In this document: positions 47,042-56,245 of the stretch, in pieces
How the letters are laid out: each line of letters begins with the position of its first letter
How positions within the stretch are numbered: the stretch's first letter is position 1
DNA from: Rariglobus sp967755175
GTDB taxonomy: Bacteria; Verrucomicrobiota; Verrucomicrobiia; Opitutales; Opitutaceae
Reading direction: 5' to 3'
Length of the DNA stretch: 64,000 bases
NCBI GenBank assembly: GCA_967755175.1
Contig: CBRAFO010000007.1
Coordinates: forward strand, 12,356-76,355
Position numbers and translations under genes: made by a program
Notes under the pieces: model-generated
The model's input: only the letters and a program-made list of their open reading frames with translations
The model's database searches: none
What the model was told of the DNA's origin: nothing

Positions 47042-48105
47042 GGAACGGAGCTCTGCACGGCCGTCGCCGGGCGCGAGGGCCATTTGGCGCGGAGGGCGGC
47101 GAGTTCGCTCCGGGTGATGTTCAGGATGCCGCCGTGGCGCTTTTCGCCGGCGCCAAACGAATAGGCGTCGGACGGGAGCAGCTTGAAGCCGCTCGGGTCG
47201 TCGAAGTTCGTGATAACGACCGGGAAATATCCCCCCTTGCCGGGTTTATCGACGAGGAGGGCCCACTTCTGCTCCTGGTTGAACTGGAAGAGAGCCGGGC
47301 CCTCGACCTGTCGGCCGGTGTAGCCGAGGCGGGCGATGTCGCCGATGCGCTGCCAAGGGCCAGTGAGGGAATCAGCGCCTTCGAACGTGATCTGGGTATC
47401 GCGCGAAGCGCGATAAAAGCGGTGCTTCTGCCCCTTCACCTGGATGATTTGCGTATCGATGATGTCGCCGGCGTTCACCCCGGAGCCGTTGCGCTCGATG
47501 TAGAGCTCGGGCGGTGTGAAGGAGCGAAAGTCCTTGGTGCGGGCGTAATAGATGCGGGCCTCATTACCGCCGTCGCGCGGAGAGATCGTGGTCCAGTAAA
47601 CGAAGTAGTCGCCCGTGCTCTCGTCGTAGATCGCCTCGGGAGCCCAGGCGCAGCCGGCTCCGGGGATCGCGCTCGCGACATCAACCATCCAAGACGCGGA
47701 CCAGTTCACGAGGTCGGTCGATTCCCAGAAGACCAGAGAGGTGCTGCCATGAGTTGCAGCGGCTTTCCAGCTCTTGCCGTTGGCGATGCGGAGATCGGTG
47801 GCGAGCAGGTAGAACTTTTTCCCGTCGGGCGAGCGGATGATCGATGGATCGCGCACCCCTTTGTCGCCGAGCGCGGAGACGAGGACGGGCTCGGAGTTGT
47901 TGAGGTCGGTCCAGTGGAGGCCGTCCTCACTCACGGAAAAGTAGATCTGCTCGCCGCGCGCAGACTGGCCGGTGAAGTGGACCAACAGATACGCGCTCGC
48001 CGGCTCGGACGGAGCGGCGGTGCAGGTGCCGCCCCCCGCAAAAACGAGGGCGGCGAAGGTCGCGCAAGCCGAGAGCAGGCGGATGGCAGAGGAAACGAGG
48101 GACAT
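47038..48105 (-). CDS. Secreted GH43-like glycosidase
   Basis: Product of 355 residues with a signal peptide (about 1-30, including LLSACATFAALVFAGG). A single GH43-type propeller follows, with KGVRDPSIIRSPDGKKFYLL and GCAWAPEAIYDESTGDYFVY. It is a close paralogue of the first domain of the double GH43 at 26988 and of the gene at 21554. The likely acid region is RQVEGPALFQF. It is the last intact gene of the minus-strand cluster, with a 169-bp gap from the GH43 gene upstream. Its leader peptide strongly resembles the orphan 30-residue leaders at 55969-56061 and 63396-63488, suggesting relatives of this gene once stood there. The activity is probably arabinosidase-like, not certain. Confidence 0.83.
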   Translation of the reverse strand: MSLVSSAIRLLSACATFAALVFAGGGTCTAAPSEPASAYLLVHFTGQSARGEQIYFSVSEDGLHWTDLNNSEPVLVSALGDKGVRDPSIIRSPDGKKFYLLATDLRIANGKSWKAAATHGSTSLVFWESTDLVNWSASWMVDVASAIPGAGCAWAPEAIYDESTGDYFVYWTTISPRDGGNEARIYYARTKDFRSFTPPELYIERNGSGVNAGDIIDTQIIQVKGQKHRFYRASRDTQITFEGADSLTGPWQRIGDIARLGYTGRQVEGPALFQFNQEQKWALLVDKPGKGGYFPVVITNFDDPSGFKLLPSDAYSFGAGEKRHGGILNITRSELAALRAKWPSRPATAVQSSVP

Positions 48106-48274
48106 AGTTATTGAGGAAGAAATTTATTGAATGGGAAGGCGGTGGTAACCGTCTAGGATGGGGCGCGGAGGGCCGTCGGGGGGAGCACCGGCCGGCTTTG
48201 TCAAAAGTCGAGGTATGACGTCTTTGGTTCGGCTTTAAAGTCCGGGCGCTGTAGTTTGACGAGGTAAATGCGGA

Positions 48275-50608
48275 TCAGTTGGAGCTCTCGATCCGATCGC
48301 TCACGCGAAAGTAATCGAAGTCCACGCAACCTCCGAGATATCGCGTCGAGTAATAGAATAGACCGAAGCGATAACCCATGAAGTGTGGCCAGTCGTAGAC
48401 CATCTGTAGGGTATCGCCGATACGCGTCCAACGCTTGCCATCGAGGCTGTAGTAAAATGCGGCCTTGTCGGTTTTTTCGCGGAAGTCGCAGTCCACCTTT
48501 AGATATACGCGAACCGCGTCTAGCGGCAGCGTTTCGATCACCTTGCCGAAGGCGTCGTCCTTTTTCTCGGCTCGCTGCATGACCAGGTATTTTTTCAAGC
48601 CCTGCTGTTTCACGCCGACGAAGCCGTATTGGTTCTGATAGGAAGAGAGGCCGGCAACGTCGCCGTCGTTCATGTTGCGAATCTCGATCGCGGTCTCGGC
48701 TGAACTGGTCGGGCCGAAGGTGCGCTGGGTAAGCGTGTTTCTTGCCTCGTGAATGTGGCGCGAGATAGAACCGGATTTCAGGCGCAAGAACCCGGGACGT
48801 TCGGTGAGCGACCAGAGGTTGTTGTTCGGATTGTGATTCCACTGCCACTGGAGCTTCAGATTGGAGCCATTGTAGCCATATTCGTTAGCCGCTAGGCGAT
48901 CGGTCAGCGCATCCTCGACAAGGACAACATTATCAATCGACAGATCAAAAAGATGCTTCGCCTTGTTCTCATCGGCGGAGAGATCTCCAATCGGTCCCCA
49001 TGCACTTTCGATAAAGAAAATCGAATGCTGGATGTCGGCAGCGACTGGCACGGTGAAGCGACCCGAGACAGGGGTCCACTGGCCCTTTTTCACTGCTTGA
49101 TCTTGAATGACGATGAACGCGTCGCCGTTGCGGACGGTAAGACGGATGACGCGGTCGTCAGCCACCACCACGCGTTGGCCCGAAGCATCCGTGTAGTCGT
49201 CATATTTCACACGAACCGAGGCCGTGTAGCTGGCACCTGGCTTGAGCTTGCCGCTAATATTTTGGACCGGGCCGGCGATGAAGGACTCTCGACGCTTTAC
49301 CTGCAGGACCCGGTTGCCGTCGCTTTCGCGCATGATGCCGAGTTTAGCGAGGTGCTCGCCGCCGTTGACGCTCCACAAGTCCGCGGTGTCCGATTCGAAG
49401 TCACTGCCTGCAATCAGGTTCGCCGTGGCGGAAGCGGAGGCGAGTTGGTTCAGTTCGGAATGTGAAATTCCGGCAGTGATGCCAGTGCCCAGCTCCTTAT
49501 CCGAAAACAGGTGACGCACCGGGCCGTTGTTAAACTCGTCGGACTCGACGATGTTGGTTTTGGGCGCTTGGGCTTTGCCGGGCAAGGGCAGGATCTCGTC
49601 CACGCTCGCTCCATCGTGGCCGAGCACCGGCCAGCCATCAGCCGTCCACTCGACGGGAATGAGCACCGGGATCCGCCCAACCGCGCCGGTATCCTGGAAA
49701 AGCAGCGCATACCACTTCCCGTCGGGCGTATCGACCAAACCGCCTTGGGCGACACCGGAGGACGGCAGGACGATTTTGCCGTTCTTGTCCTTGATATCGC
49801 CCGAGAAGATCTTGCGCGCCTCCCAAGAGGACGGGTCGTTGATGTCCTTGCCGCGCCAGATGCTTTCGACCCGCCGCTCGCGAAGCTCGATCACCGGGAG
49901 GTAATAATAATCGCCTCGCTTGAAAGCATGCGCTCCCTCGACCCAGTTCTTGTTCCCATCGTGACTCATGGGCTTTTTCCAGAACTTTTCCGGACCGAGC
50001 GTCACTTTATAAGTCTTCGGCTCGACAAACATCTGGCGGTAGTGATGGCCGTCCTGCCCGTAGAACACGTAACGGTTCTCTCCGTCGAGGATCAGCCCGG
50101 GGTCGTAGCATTTATCAACTACATCGCAGCGCCACTGGCCCTTCTCTATGTTGTCGGTCGAAAAGATGTAGGACTGATTGGTGGTGTTGCAGGCGTTGAT
50201 AACAAAAAAACGTTTCAGTTTTTCGTCGTAACGGATGTTGGAGGCCCACGAGCCACTCGCGTAGTCGTTCTTGCCGTTTTTGAGCGAGAAGGCATCGCTG
50301 CGGTCAATCTGGGCGTAACAGTAACTCGCAAGCTCCCAATTCACCAAGTCCTTGGACTTCATGACCGGAATGCCCGGCGACATGTGCATGGTGGTGCTCA
50401 CCATGTAGTAGGTGTCACCGGCGCGGGTCACGCAGAGGTCGGGCACGTCGGCGTAAATGACCGGATTGGAGAAGGTGCCATCGCCGCGGTCGGAAACGGG
50501 AAACGCCTGCGCGTCGGCAGGAGCAAAAAAACAACCCACGGTCACCGCAAGTGCCAGCGAGGAAACGACCGGGTCACCGATCTTGAGGAATGAAAATATT
50601 GAACGCAT
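48275..50608 (-). CDS. Secreted GH43 glycosidase with inserted CBM4_9-like domain
   Basis: Product of 777 residues with a signal peptide (about 1-34). The GH43 domain (about 45-345) begins NPVIYADVPDLCVTRAGDTY with the catalytic base in ADVPD, and has CYDPGLILDGENRYVFYGQD and WVEGAHAFKRGDYYY. After SDEFNNGP a carbohydrate-binding-like jelly roll (about 396-565, LIAGSDFESDTADLWSVNGG) is inserted, and the C-terminal GH43 beta-sandwich resumes at LQWQWNHNP (about 587-777). The neighbour at 50643 has the same two outer domains without the insert. The family includes beta-xylosidases and arabinofuranosidases. The gene is 34 bp downstream of that paralogue, in the same transcriptional direction. 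Confidence 0.88.
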   Translation of the reverse strand: MRSIFSFLKIGDPVVSSLALAVTVGCFFAPADAQAFPVSDRGDGTFSNPVIYADVPDLCVTRAGDTYYMVSTTMHMSPGIPVMKSKDLVNWELASYCYAQIDRSDAFSLKNGKNDYASGSWASNIRYDEKLKRFFVINACNTTNQSYIFSTDNIEKGQWRCDVVDKCYDPGLILDGENRYVFYGQDGHHYRQMFVEPKTYKVTLGPEKFWKKPMSHDGNKNWVEGAHAFKRGDYYYLPVIELRERRVESIWRGKDINDPSSWEARKIFSGDIKDKNGKIVLPSSGVAQGGLVDTPDGKWYALLFQDTGAVGRIPVLIPVEWTADGWPVLGHDGASVDEILPLPGKAQAPKTNIVESDEFNNGPVRHLFSDKELGTGITAGISHSELNQLASASATANLIAGSDFESDTADLWSVNGGEHLAKLGIMRESDGNRVLQVKRRESFIAGPVQNISGKLKPGASYTASVRVKYDDYTDASGQRVVVADDRVIRLTVRNGDAFIVIQDQAVKKGQWTPVSGRFTVPVAADIQHSIFFIESAWGPIGDLSADENKAKHLFDLSIDNVVLVEDALTDRLAANEYGYNGSNLKLQWQWNHNPNNNLWSLTERPGFLRLKSGSISRHIHEARNTLTQRTFGPTSSAETAIEIRNMNDGDVAGLSSYQNQYGFVGVKQQGLKKYLVMQRAEKKDDAFGKVIETLPLDAVRVYLKVDCDFREKTDKAAFYYSLDGKRWTRIGDTLQMVYDWPHFMGYRFGLFYYSTRYLGGCVDFDYFRVSDRIESSN

Positions 50609-50642
50609 AGGGATAGGGCGGGCGGATGGGGCAGGCCGTTGG

Positions 50643-52244
50643 TCAGCTACCGTCTTTCGTCCCTTGCCCGATCCGGTAGTAGTCGAAGTCCACTCGGCCG
50701 CCGGCGGTCTTGGTCGAATAATAGAAGAGGGCGAAGCGATAACCCATGAAGTGCGGAACGGTGTATTTAAGGGCCGAGGGGCGACCGATAGGGGTCCATG
50801 ATTTGCCGTCGAGGCTGTAGGAGAAGCGCGCGAGTTCAGGCGCGGGCGCGAATTCGCATTCGACCTTGAGGTGAACGGTTTTGCCGGAGAGGGGGACGGA
50901 GGCGATTTCCTCGGGAGTGTCGGAGTCGGCGCTCACCATGACGAGAGAGCGGGTGCTTCCGCTCATCTTTACGCCCACAAAACCATAGCGTTTCTGAAAT
51001 GCGGCGATGCCGGCATAGTCGCCGTCTTTCATGCCGCTCACGTCGATGCTGGTGGCCGCGGAACTGCTAGGACCAAAGGTGCGCTGGGTGAGGGTATTCC
51101 TGGCCTCTGGCAGGGTGGAAACGACCCGGTTGGTGATGATGCTCAGGTAGCCCGGGCGCGCGGTGAGCGACCAGTAACGAGGCTCGGGATTGTGATTCCA
51201 TTGCCAGGCGAGGGGCAGGTTGGGGTCGCCGGGCCGGCGGTTGAATTCGTCGGAGGCGACGATGCCGGAGGCACCGGAGGCGCCCTGTCCGCCAGCGGGG
51301 ATATTGAGCATCATGGGCGCCTTGCCGTCTTCGCCGAGAACGGGCCAGCCGTCTTTCCACGTCACGGGCACGAGGTAAGGGACGCGACCGACGGAGTCGT
51401 TGTCCTTGAAAACGTAGGCATACCATTTGCCTTCCGGGGTGTCGATCAGGCCGCCCTGGGCGATACCGCGATCATCGAGCACGATGCGACCCTCATAGGG
51501 ACCGGTGAGTGTGTCGGCGCGGTGGACGATGACGGTGCGCGCCCAGCGGGTCCCGGGCGAGGCGATGTTAACGAGGTAGTAGCGGCCGTTGATCTTGAAA
51601 AGCTGCGTGCCCTCGCCTTTGAGCCCTCCCTGGTCGGCGCCGAAGACGGCGTTGACGTTTTCGACGAGCACTTTGTGCACGCCGTCGGGCTTGATTCCGG
51701 AGAGATCGGATTTCAGCTCGGAGATTTCGATGCGAGCGTTCCCATAAACCAGATAGACGCGACCGTCGTCGTCGAAAAACAGGCTGTGGTCACCGATCGC
51801 GGGTTCGAAACTCGTCTCTTTCCACGGGCCGTGATCCGGATCGCGCGTGCTGTAGAAGTGGGTGCGTCCGCTAGTGGCGGAGAAAGTCGAGGTATAGAAC
51901 ACGCCGTCGTGGTAACGCAGGCTGCTGGCCCACGAGCCGGCACCGTAGGCGTTTTTGCCGTTTTCGAGGCGCATGGCTTCGTTGTCGGCGAGGGTTTCAT
52001 AGGCGTAGGAGGCCATGCGCCAATTGACCAGGTCCGTGGACTTCATGATCGGGAGGCCCGGGCTCATGTGCATCGTCGTGCTGCTCATGTAGTAGGTTTT
52101 CCCTACACGCATGATGGCGATGTCCGGGACGTCGGCCCAGATAAGGGGGTTATGAGCAGGATCCGCTGGTGCCGCCGGAAGCGGCGGAGACGCGACGGAG
52201 GCGAGGACGAGACTCACCAAGAGGGAAAGGATCGGGCGGTTCAT
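50643..52244 (-). CDS. Secreted GH43 glycosidase with C-terminal beta-sandwich
   Basis: Product of 533 residues with a signal peptide (about 1-24). The GH43 propeller occupies about 30-320 (NPLIWADVPDIAIMRVGKTY, the base in ADVPD; DHSLFFDDDGRVYLVYGN; the acid probably in LKGEGTQLFKINGRYYL). The GH43_C2-like beta-sandwich runs from about 335 to 533 (LAWQWNHNPEPRYWSLT, TLTQRTFGPSSSAATSIDVS). This is the arrangement of many beta-xylosidase or alpha-L-arabinofuranosidase enzymes. It is a tandem paralogue of the 777-residue protein that follows and is preceded at 86 bp by another GH43, so all are probably co-transcribed. Confidence 0.88.
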   Translation of the reverse strand: MNRPILSLLVSLVLASVASPPLPAAPADPAHNPLIWADVPDIAIMRVGKTYYMSSTTMHMSPGLPIMKSTDLVNWRMASYAYETLADNEAMRLENGKNAYGAGSWASSLRYHDGVFYTSTFSATSGRTHFYSTRDPDHGPWKETSFEPAIGDHSLFFDDDGRVYLVYGNARIEISELKSDLSGIKPDGVHKVLVENVNAVFGADQGGLKGEGTQLFKINGRYYLVNIASPGTRWARTVIVHRADTLTGPYEGRIVLDDRGIAQGGLIDTPEGKWYAYVFKDNDSVGRVPYLVPVTWKDGWPVLGEDGKAPMMLNIPAGGQGASGASGIVASDEFNRRPGDPNLPLAWQWNHNPEPRYWSLTARPGYLSIITNRVVSTLPEARNTLTQRTFGPSSSAATSIDVSGMKDGDYAGIAAFQKRYGFVGVKMSGSTRSLVMVSADSDTPEEIASVPLSGKTVHLKVECEFAPAPELARFSYSLDGKSWTPIGRPSALKYTVPHFMGYRFALFYYSTKTAGGRVDFDYYRIGQGTKDGS

Positions 52245-52329
52245 AGTAGCGGCTGCGAAGAGGAAGAGAGTGGGGGAATCACGAATTTTATTGATACTGC
52301 TGAGCCGTGGACATGAGGGCTACCACGCT

Positions 52330-53934
52330 TCAGTAGGCGTCAGCATCGCTGATGAGCTTGAACGTGGCATCGCTCTTGTCGGCGCTGTTGGTGGCCGAAG
52401 TGATAATCTCGGTCGTCAGTTTGCCCGTCACCGCCGAGCACCGGAGATAACGGGACGGATCGGCGAGCGACTGGAAAGCCGTCAGCTTTTTATCCGACGG
52501 CACCGGAATTGTTTTAAAGGTCGCACGCCGGCGGAAGTCCACGCTGGCGTCGTTCTTTTCCAAAGCGACGGCATCGCCTTTCACGGTGAGATAATAGCCC
52601 GGATGGGTCACCGACTGCATCGACACCGTGCCGAGCGTGGCCTCGTCGGTCAACCCCTGGGTGACGTCCCAGCGGAAGGCTCGGTCATCGGCCGGCAAGG
52701 TGTCCAACTTCACGTCGAAACCAAGGAAGGTAATATAGTGATCCGCCTGACGGCCCGACTGAATACGAACGGCCCCGCCAAGCGGTCCGGTCGAGGTGAT
52801 GAATGATCGCGCGATTGTGCCGTCGGCGTTGTAGCTCATCTTCTCCACGCAAACCGAGCGCCGGCTCTGGCCGCCCGTCGGCTGGGCGGCGCTGTGGTAG
52901 AAGACATACCACTGTCCCTTGAACTCAATGACCGCTGGATGGCTCGTGTCGGAATTGAAATCTCCCTGGCTTCCGTCGGGGCGACGATTCTCGTTTAGGA
53001 TAACACCCTTATATTGCCAAGGACCGCGCGGACTGTCGGACATCGCGTAAGCCACCTGCTGGGGCATGCTCATGGCGTCCACGAGGTAGTATTTTCCTTT
53101 CGCTTTATATAGCCAGGGAGCTTCCCCAAATCCACATCCGGGGGGACGATCCTTGATTTCGATCCTCGAAAAAATGTCCGCGCCTTCGGTTATCTTCCCG
53201 TCTCCGTTGAGGTCCTTTAACGAAATCATATCCTCGTTGAGCAAGGCGTAGTGCAACGTGCTATTACCCCAATAAAGGTAGGCCTGACCATCGTCGTCCA
53301 CGAAGACGGTCGGGTCTATATCCTCAATGCTGTCCTCGGGACCGCCTGTGGTAATCGCGTTATCAAACAGCGGACCGCCGATCGCATCGACAAACGGCCC
53401 GGTTGGTCGATCCGACACCGCCACAGCTACGCTGTAACCGTGGCCACCCGGACGTCCTGTCGTGGAATATAAAAAATACTTCCCGTGCCGCTTAACCACT
53501 TGGCAAGCCCAAGCCGTGCCCCCCGCGGCCCAGGCAAAATCGGTGACCTTCATAACGACCCTTTCGTATTTCCAGTCCACCATGTCCTTGGTCGAGTAGC
53601 AGACCCACTCGTTCATGCTATACCAGCCACCGATGGCCGCCTCGTCGCGTCCGGCATAAACGTAGAGCGTATCGCCCTCCACCAGCGCGGCGGGATCGGC
53701 CGTGAAGAGCGGATTGCCCTCATCATCGCGCTTCAGAACCGGGTTGTAACTCTCGCGTTTCAACGGATGGCCGACCGGCGGCACGTTCACGTTAAACACC
53801 TTCGTGGCGGTGACGCCGTCTTTGCCGATGCCTCCCGCGGCTTGCGCGGAAATCGGAGCAGTCGTAGCTGCCAGCAAGGCGCAAAGGGACGTGAGGATGA
53901 CCGGAGAAAGATGACGGAAAAACAGATTGTTCAT
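52330..53934 (-). CDS. Secreted GH43 glycosidase with AbfB/CBM42-like domain
   Basis: Product of 534 residues; the ATG at 53934 is chosen because it begins a normal signal peptide (MNNLFFRHLSPVILTSLCAL). The GH43 propeller covers about 60-375, with the base in FTADPAALVEGDTLYVYAGR, the second Asp in SIEDIDPTVFVDDDGQ and the acid in GCGFGEAPWLYKAKGKYYLV. Within it lies a calcium-type loop (DLNGDGKITEGAD). Residues about 392-534 resemble the beta-trefoil AbfB arabinose-binding domain (SVTHPGYYLTVKGDAVALEK; RYLRC). An enzyme releasing arabinose or xylose from branched xylan or arabinan is likely. A strong hairpin ends just upstream of the start codon. Confidence 0.88.
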   Translation of the reverse strand: MNNLFFRHLSPVILTSLCALLAATTAPISAQAAGGIGKDGVTATKVFNVNVPPVGHPLKRESYNPVLKRDDEGNPLFTADPAALVEGDTLYVYAGRDEAAIGGWYSMNEWVCYSTKDMVDWKYERVVMKVTDFAWAAGGTAWACQVVKRHGKYFLYSTTGRPGGHGYSVAVAVSDRPTGPFVDAIGGPLFDNAITTGGPEDSIEDIDPTVFVDDDGQAYLYWGNSTLHYALLNEDMISLKDLNGDGKITEGADIFSRIEIKDRPPGCGFGEAPWLYKAKGKYYLVDAMSMPQQVAYAMSDSPRGPWQYKGVILNENRRPDGSQGDFNSDTSHPAVIEFKGQWYVFYHSAAQPTGGQSRRSVCVEKMSYNADGTIARSFITSTGPLGGAVRIQSGRQADHYITFLGFDVKLDTLPADDRAFRWDVTQGLTDEATLGTVSMQSVTHPGYYLTVKGDAVALEKNDASVDFRRRATFKTIPVPSDKKLTAFQSLADPSRYLRCSAVTGKLTTEIITSATNSADKSDATFKLISDADAY

Positions 53935-53940
53935 GCGAAG

Positions 53941-53973
53941 AAAAGGCACCGGGCCGAAACTCGGACCCGGTGC
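53941..53973 (-). terminator. Intercistronic hairpin between GH51 and GH43
   Basis: GCACCGGG (53946-53953) pairs perfectly with CCCGGTGC (53966-53973), and the inner CCGA/TCGG extends the stem with one bulge. Read on the minus strand the hairpin is followed by TTTTCTT and then, within a few bases, the start codon of the GH43 gene. It could be a terminator, a partial attenuator or an RNA stabiliser separating expression of the GH51 and GH43 genes. Confidence 0.6.
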
Positions 53974-54014
53974 TTTGGGTAATGTGGTGAGGGTGTATGC
54001 GCCGCCTGAATAGA

Positions 54015-55945
54015 TCAACGGGGTTGCAGGGTCAGGACCACCACGCTGGTCGGCGGAAGGGTGTAGGTGAACGAGGAGGCGGTGCCGTTCAGTGTCGTGA
54101 CGACGGGCACCACATTTTTCGGATGGTCGATGGAGTTGGTGTCATCGGGCTTTGCCGAGAGGGTGGTCACCGTGGTCTTCGATTTTAACGCGGAGACGCC
54201 CTTGAGCTGGAAGGACAGCGTCTGGGGAGTGGCCTCGGGATTCACCAGCTTGAGGAAGATCTCCCCGGTCTTGCTGTCGCGCGTGGCGCAGCCCTGGACG
54301 GGGGATTCCGAGGAGGTGACCGTCAGGAACTCATCGCCGACGTTACGGCTGAACATGCCGAACGCATAGTAGCTCGGCGAACCGAAAGACGTAAGCGCGT
54401 CGTAGCCGATCAGGTTCGGACGCCACTGCCAGGCGCCGGGGTTCACGTTGGCCAACATCGGCGCGTAGCAGTGCATCTTGACGATGTCTGCATTGCGCTC
54501 CATCGCGGCCATGAACACGGCGTCGCCGATGGCGGCCTTCATCGAGGGAGTGGGCGCCATTTTTTTTGCGGCCTCGTTCCAAGGCGGCACGGCCGAGTCT
54601 TCGTGCGCCGCCCATTCACCGAGGAAAACCTCAGGGCCCTTACGGTCCAGGTCCTTTCCGTAATCAGCCGATTTTCTGAGGTAAGTCTCGGCGCTGCTGT
54701 AGTCGTGCCAGTCGCCCATATCGGGCTTACGTCCATCGTGTTTGGCCGTAGGAATGGTCGAGATCAGCTTCAGCCGAGGATACTTGGCCTTGATGGCATC
54801 GGAGAACTGCGCGTAGCGACCGTCGTAGGTGTTCGCCTTGTCAAAGAAGTCTTCATTGCCGATTTCGACGTAGTTAAGATTAAACGGCTTGGGGTGGCCA
54901 TCCTTGGCGCGGCGCGCGCCCCACGGGGTGGTGGTGTCTCCGATCACGTATTCGATCTCGTCCAGGGCTTCCTGCACAAAGGGTTCCAAGTCGGGTCCCG
55001 GTTTGACGTATGCTCCCCAAAGCGAATAGCCGGCGTAAACGCCGAGAACCGGTTCGGCCCCCATGTCCTCGGTCCATTGAAGAAATTCCAGGAAGCCCAT
55101 GCCGTCGCTCGAACGGTAGTTCCATGAACCGTTGTGCCCGGGTCGGTTTTCGATCGGACCGAGCATTTTTTTCCATGGAAACCGATCTTCAATCCTGTAG
55201 CCTTGCACGTAGTTGCCGCCGGGGAAGCGAAGGAATTTGGGGCGGAGGTCCACCATCATTTGCATGAGGTCCTTGCGGAGGCCGTTCGGGCGGTCGTTCC
55301 AGGTCGGCGGGAACAGCGAGACGAGGTTGAGCCAGACCGTGCCCGGCCGGTCCTGCGTGATTTGAAAACGCGCCTTCGCGGTGGGCGCGACTTTGTCGGT
55401 CGCGAGCGTCACTTCGAACTTCGTCCATTTTGGCGTCAGTCCCGAGAGGGTTTTCGCGGCAAAGACTTGGCGTCCGTCGTCACTCACGATGGACACCGTG
55501 AGCGGGCCGGAGAACCCGGCTTCCGCCCGCGCCCACAGCGAGGCGCGGTAATGGGTTCGGGGATGCACGGGGATGCCCCAGTAGCCGGTGTTTGCGACAC
55601 CCGCGGGACTCTGCTTAGACGCTTGGGTGACCGTGAGCCGCAGGCTGGTCGGGAGCTGGTCGTTGAGGGGATCCGCGGAGTCGAGCGCGATGGTCGCGAC
55701 CGACGGATCGTCCGCCACCACCACCAGTGCACCGGCGTGTCGGCGTTGTCGCGGAACGCACGGTTTTGAATCAGTTCCGCGTAGAGACCGCCATCGTAGG
55801 AATGGTTGATCTCCTCGGTCATCAGGCCGTAGAGACGCGGGCTCACGTCCCCGGCCGAACGGGTGGCGTCAATCGTGAAACTTGGACCGGCGATCAGTGC
55901 GGCGGCGGAGGCGAATAGGAGTGCGAAGGTGCGGATTGGATTCAT
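54015..55945 (-). pseudogene. GH51 alpha-L-arabinofuranosidase with frameshift near its N-terminus
   Basis: The gene starts at the ATG at 55945 (MNPIRTFALLFASAAALIAG, a signal peptide) and reads the GH51 opening block LMTEEINHSYDGGLYAELIQ, NRAFRDNADTPVHW. The frame then breaks within a TGG run at about 55730. A one-base deletion (a Trp-Ser-Val-Val original is easy to imagine) explains it. The other frame continues VVADDPSVATIALDSADPLN to the stop at 54015, with the catalytic blocks VEIGNEDFFDKANTYDG and FLGEWAAHEDS intact. A GTG at 55724 could start a leaderless cytoplasmic product, which seems unlikely to be useful. The same break is in the partial second copy at 62713-63372. Either inactive or rescued by an error in the sequence. 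Confidence 0.78.
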
Positions 55946-56195
55946 TGGGATTTTCGAAAAGGGGCGGTTCATTGCGACTTGCCGCCCGTGAAAACAAAGG
56001 CGGCGAGAGTCGCGCAGGCGGAGAACAGGCGGAGGGTGGATGATAGGGGTGATGCAATCATGAGGACGGGATTTGTTGAAAAGAAAGGAGGCGGGAATCC
56101 GCCGGACATGGGGCCGCCGAGGTCAGCGGGGCACGCCGGCGGATCACCCGCGCGCGGGAGGGGTCGATGTTATGGCTTCAGGGATAAGGTGGCGG
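55342..56195. repeat. Direct repeat copy A (854 bp)
   Basis: Matches 62813-63622 in the same orientation at roughly 97% by eye. It covers the 5' third of the GH51 gene, an orphan leader peptide and the last few codons (ATLSLKP and stop, 56170) of a GH97 gene. Copy B lacks 11 bp and 33 bp found here; 854 minus 44 gives exactly the 810 bp of copy B. Confidence 0.9.
55969..56061 (-). pseudogene. Orphan 30-residue leader peptide overlapping the GH51 5' region
   Basis: An ATG at 56061 opens a frame of 30 codons (hydrophobic core LRLFSACATLAAFVFTGG) that ends at a TGA overlapping another ATG (ATGA, 55969-55972) in the GH51 frame. The peptide is almost the signal sequence of the GH43 at 47038 (IRLLSACATFAALVFAGG), so it is most simply the stump of a lost GH43 gene. 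A role as a translated leader coupled to GH51 is possible. It is too short for routine gene callers. The duplicate is at 63396-63488. Confidence 0.6.
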
Positions 56196-56245
56196 TGAGG
56201 CGGTCCAAAACTCGCCCGACCCCTTCGGATAAGTTACGATGCGGA

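Noticed and set aside
46831..48114. A 427-codon plus-strand frame opposite the GH43 at 47038
   Set aside because: The minus strand has the GH43 motifs and a signal peptide; the plus frame is low-complexity.
55720..55745. Programmed -1 frameshift in GH51
   Set aside because: The run of TGG has no X-XXY-YYZ heptamer and no clear downstream pseudoknot; a one-base deletion is simpler.
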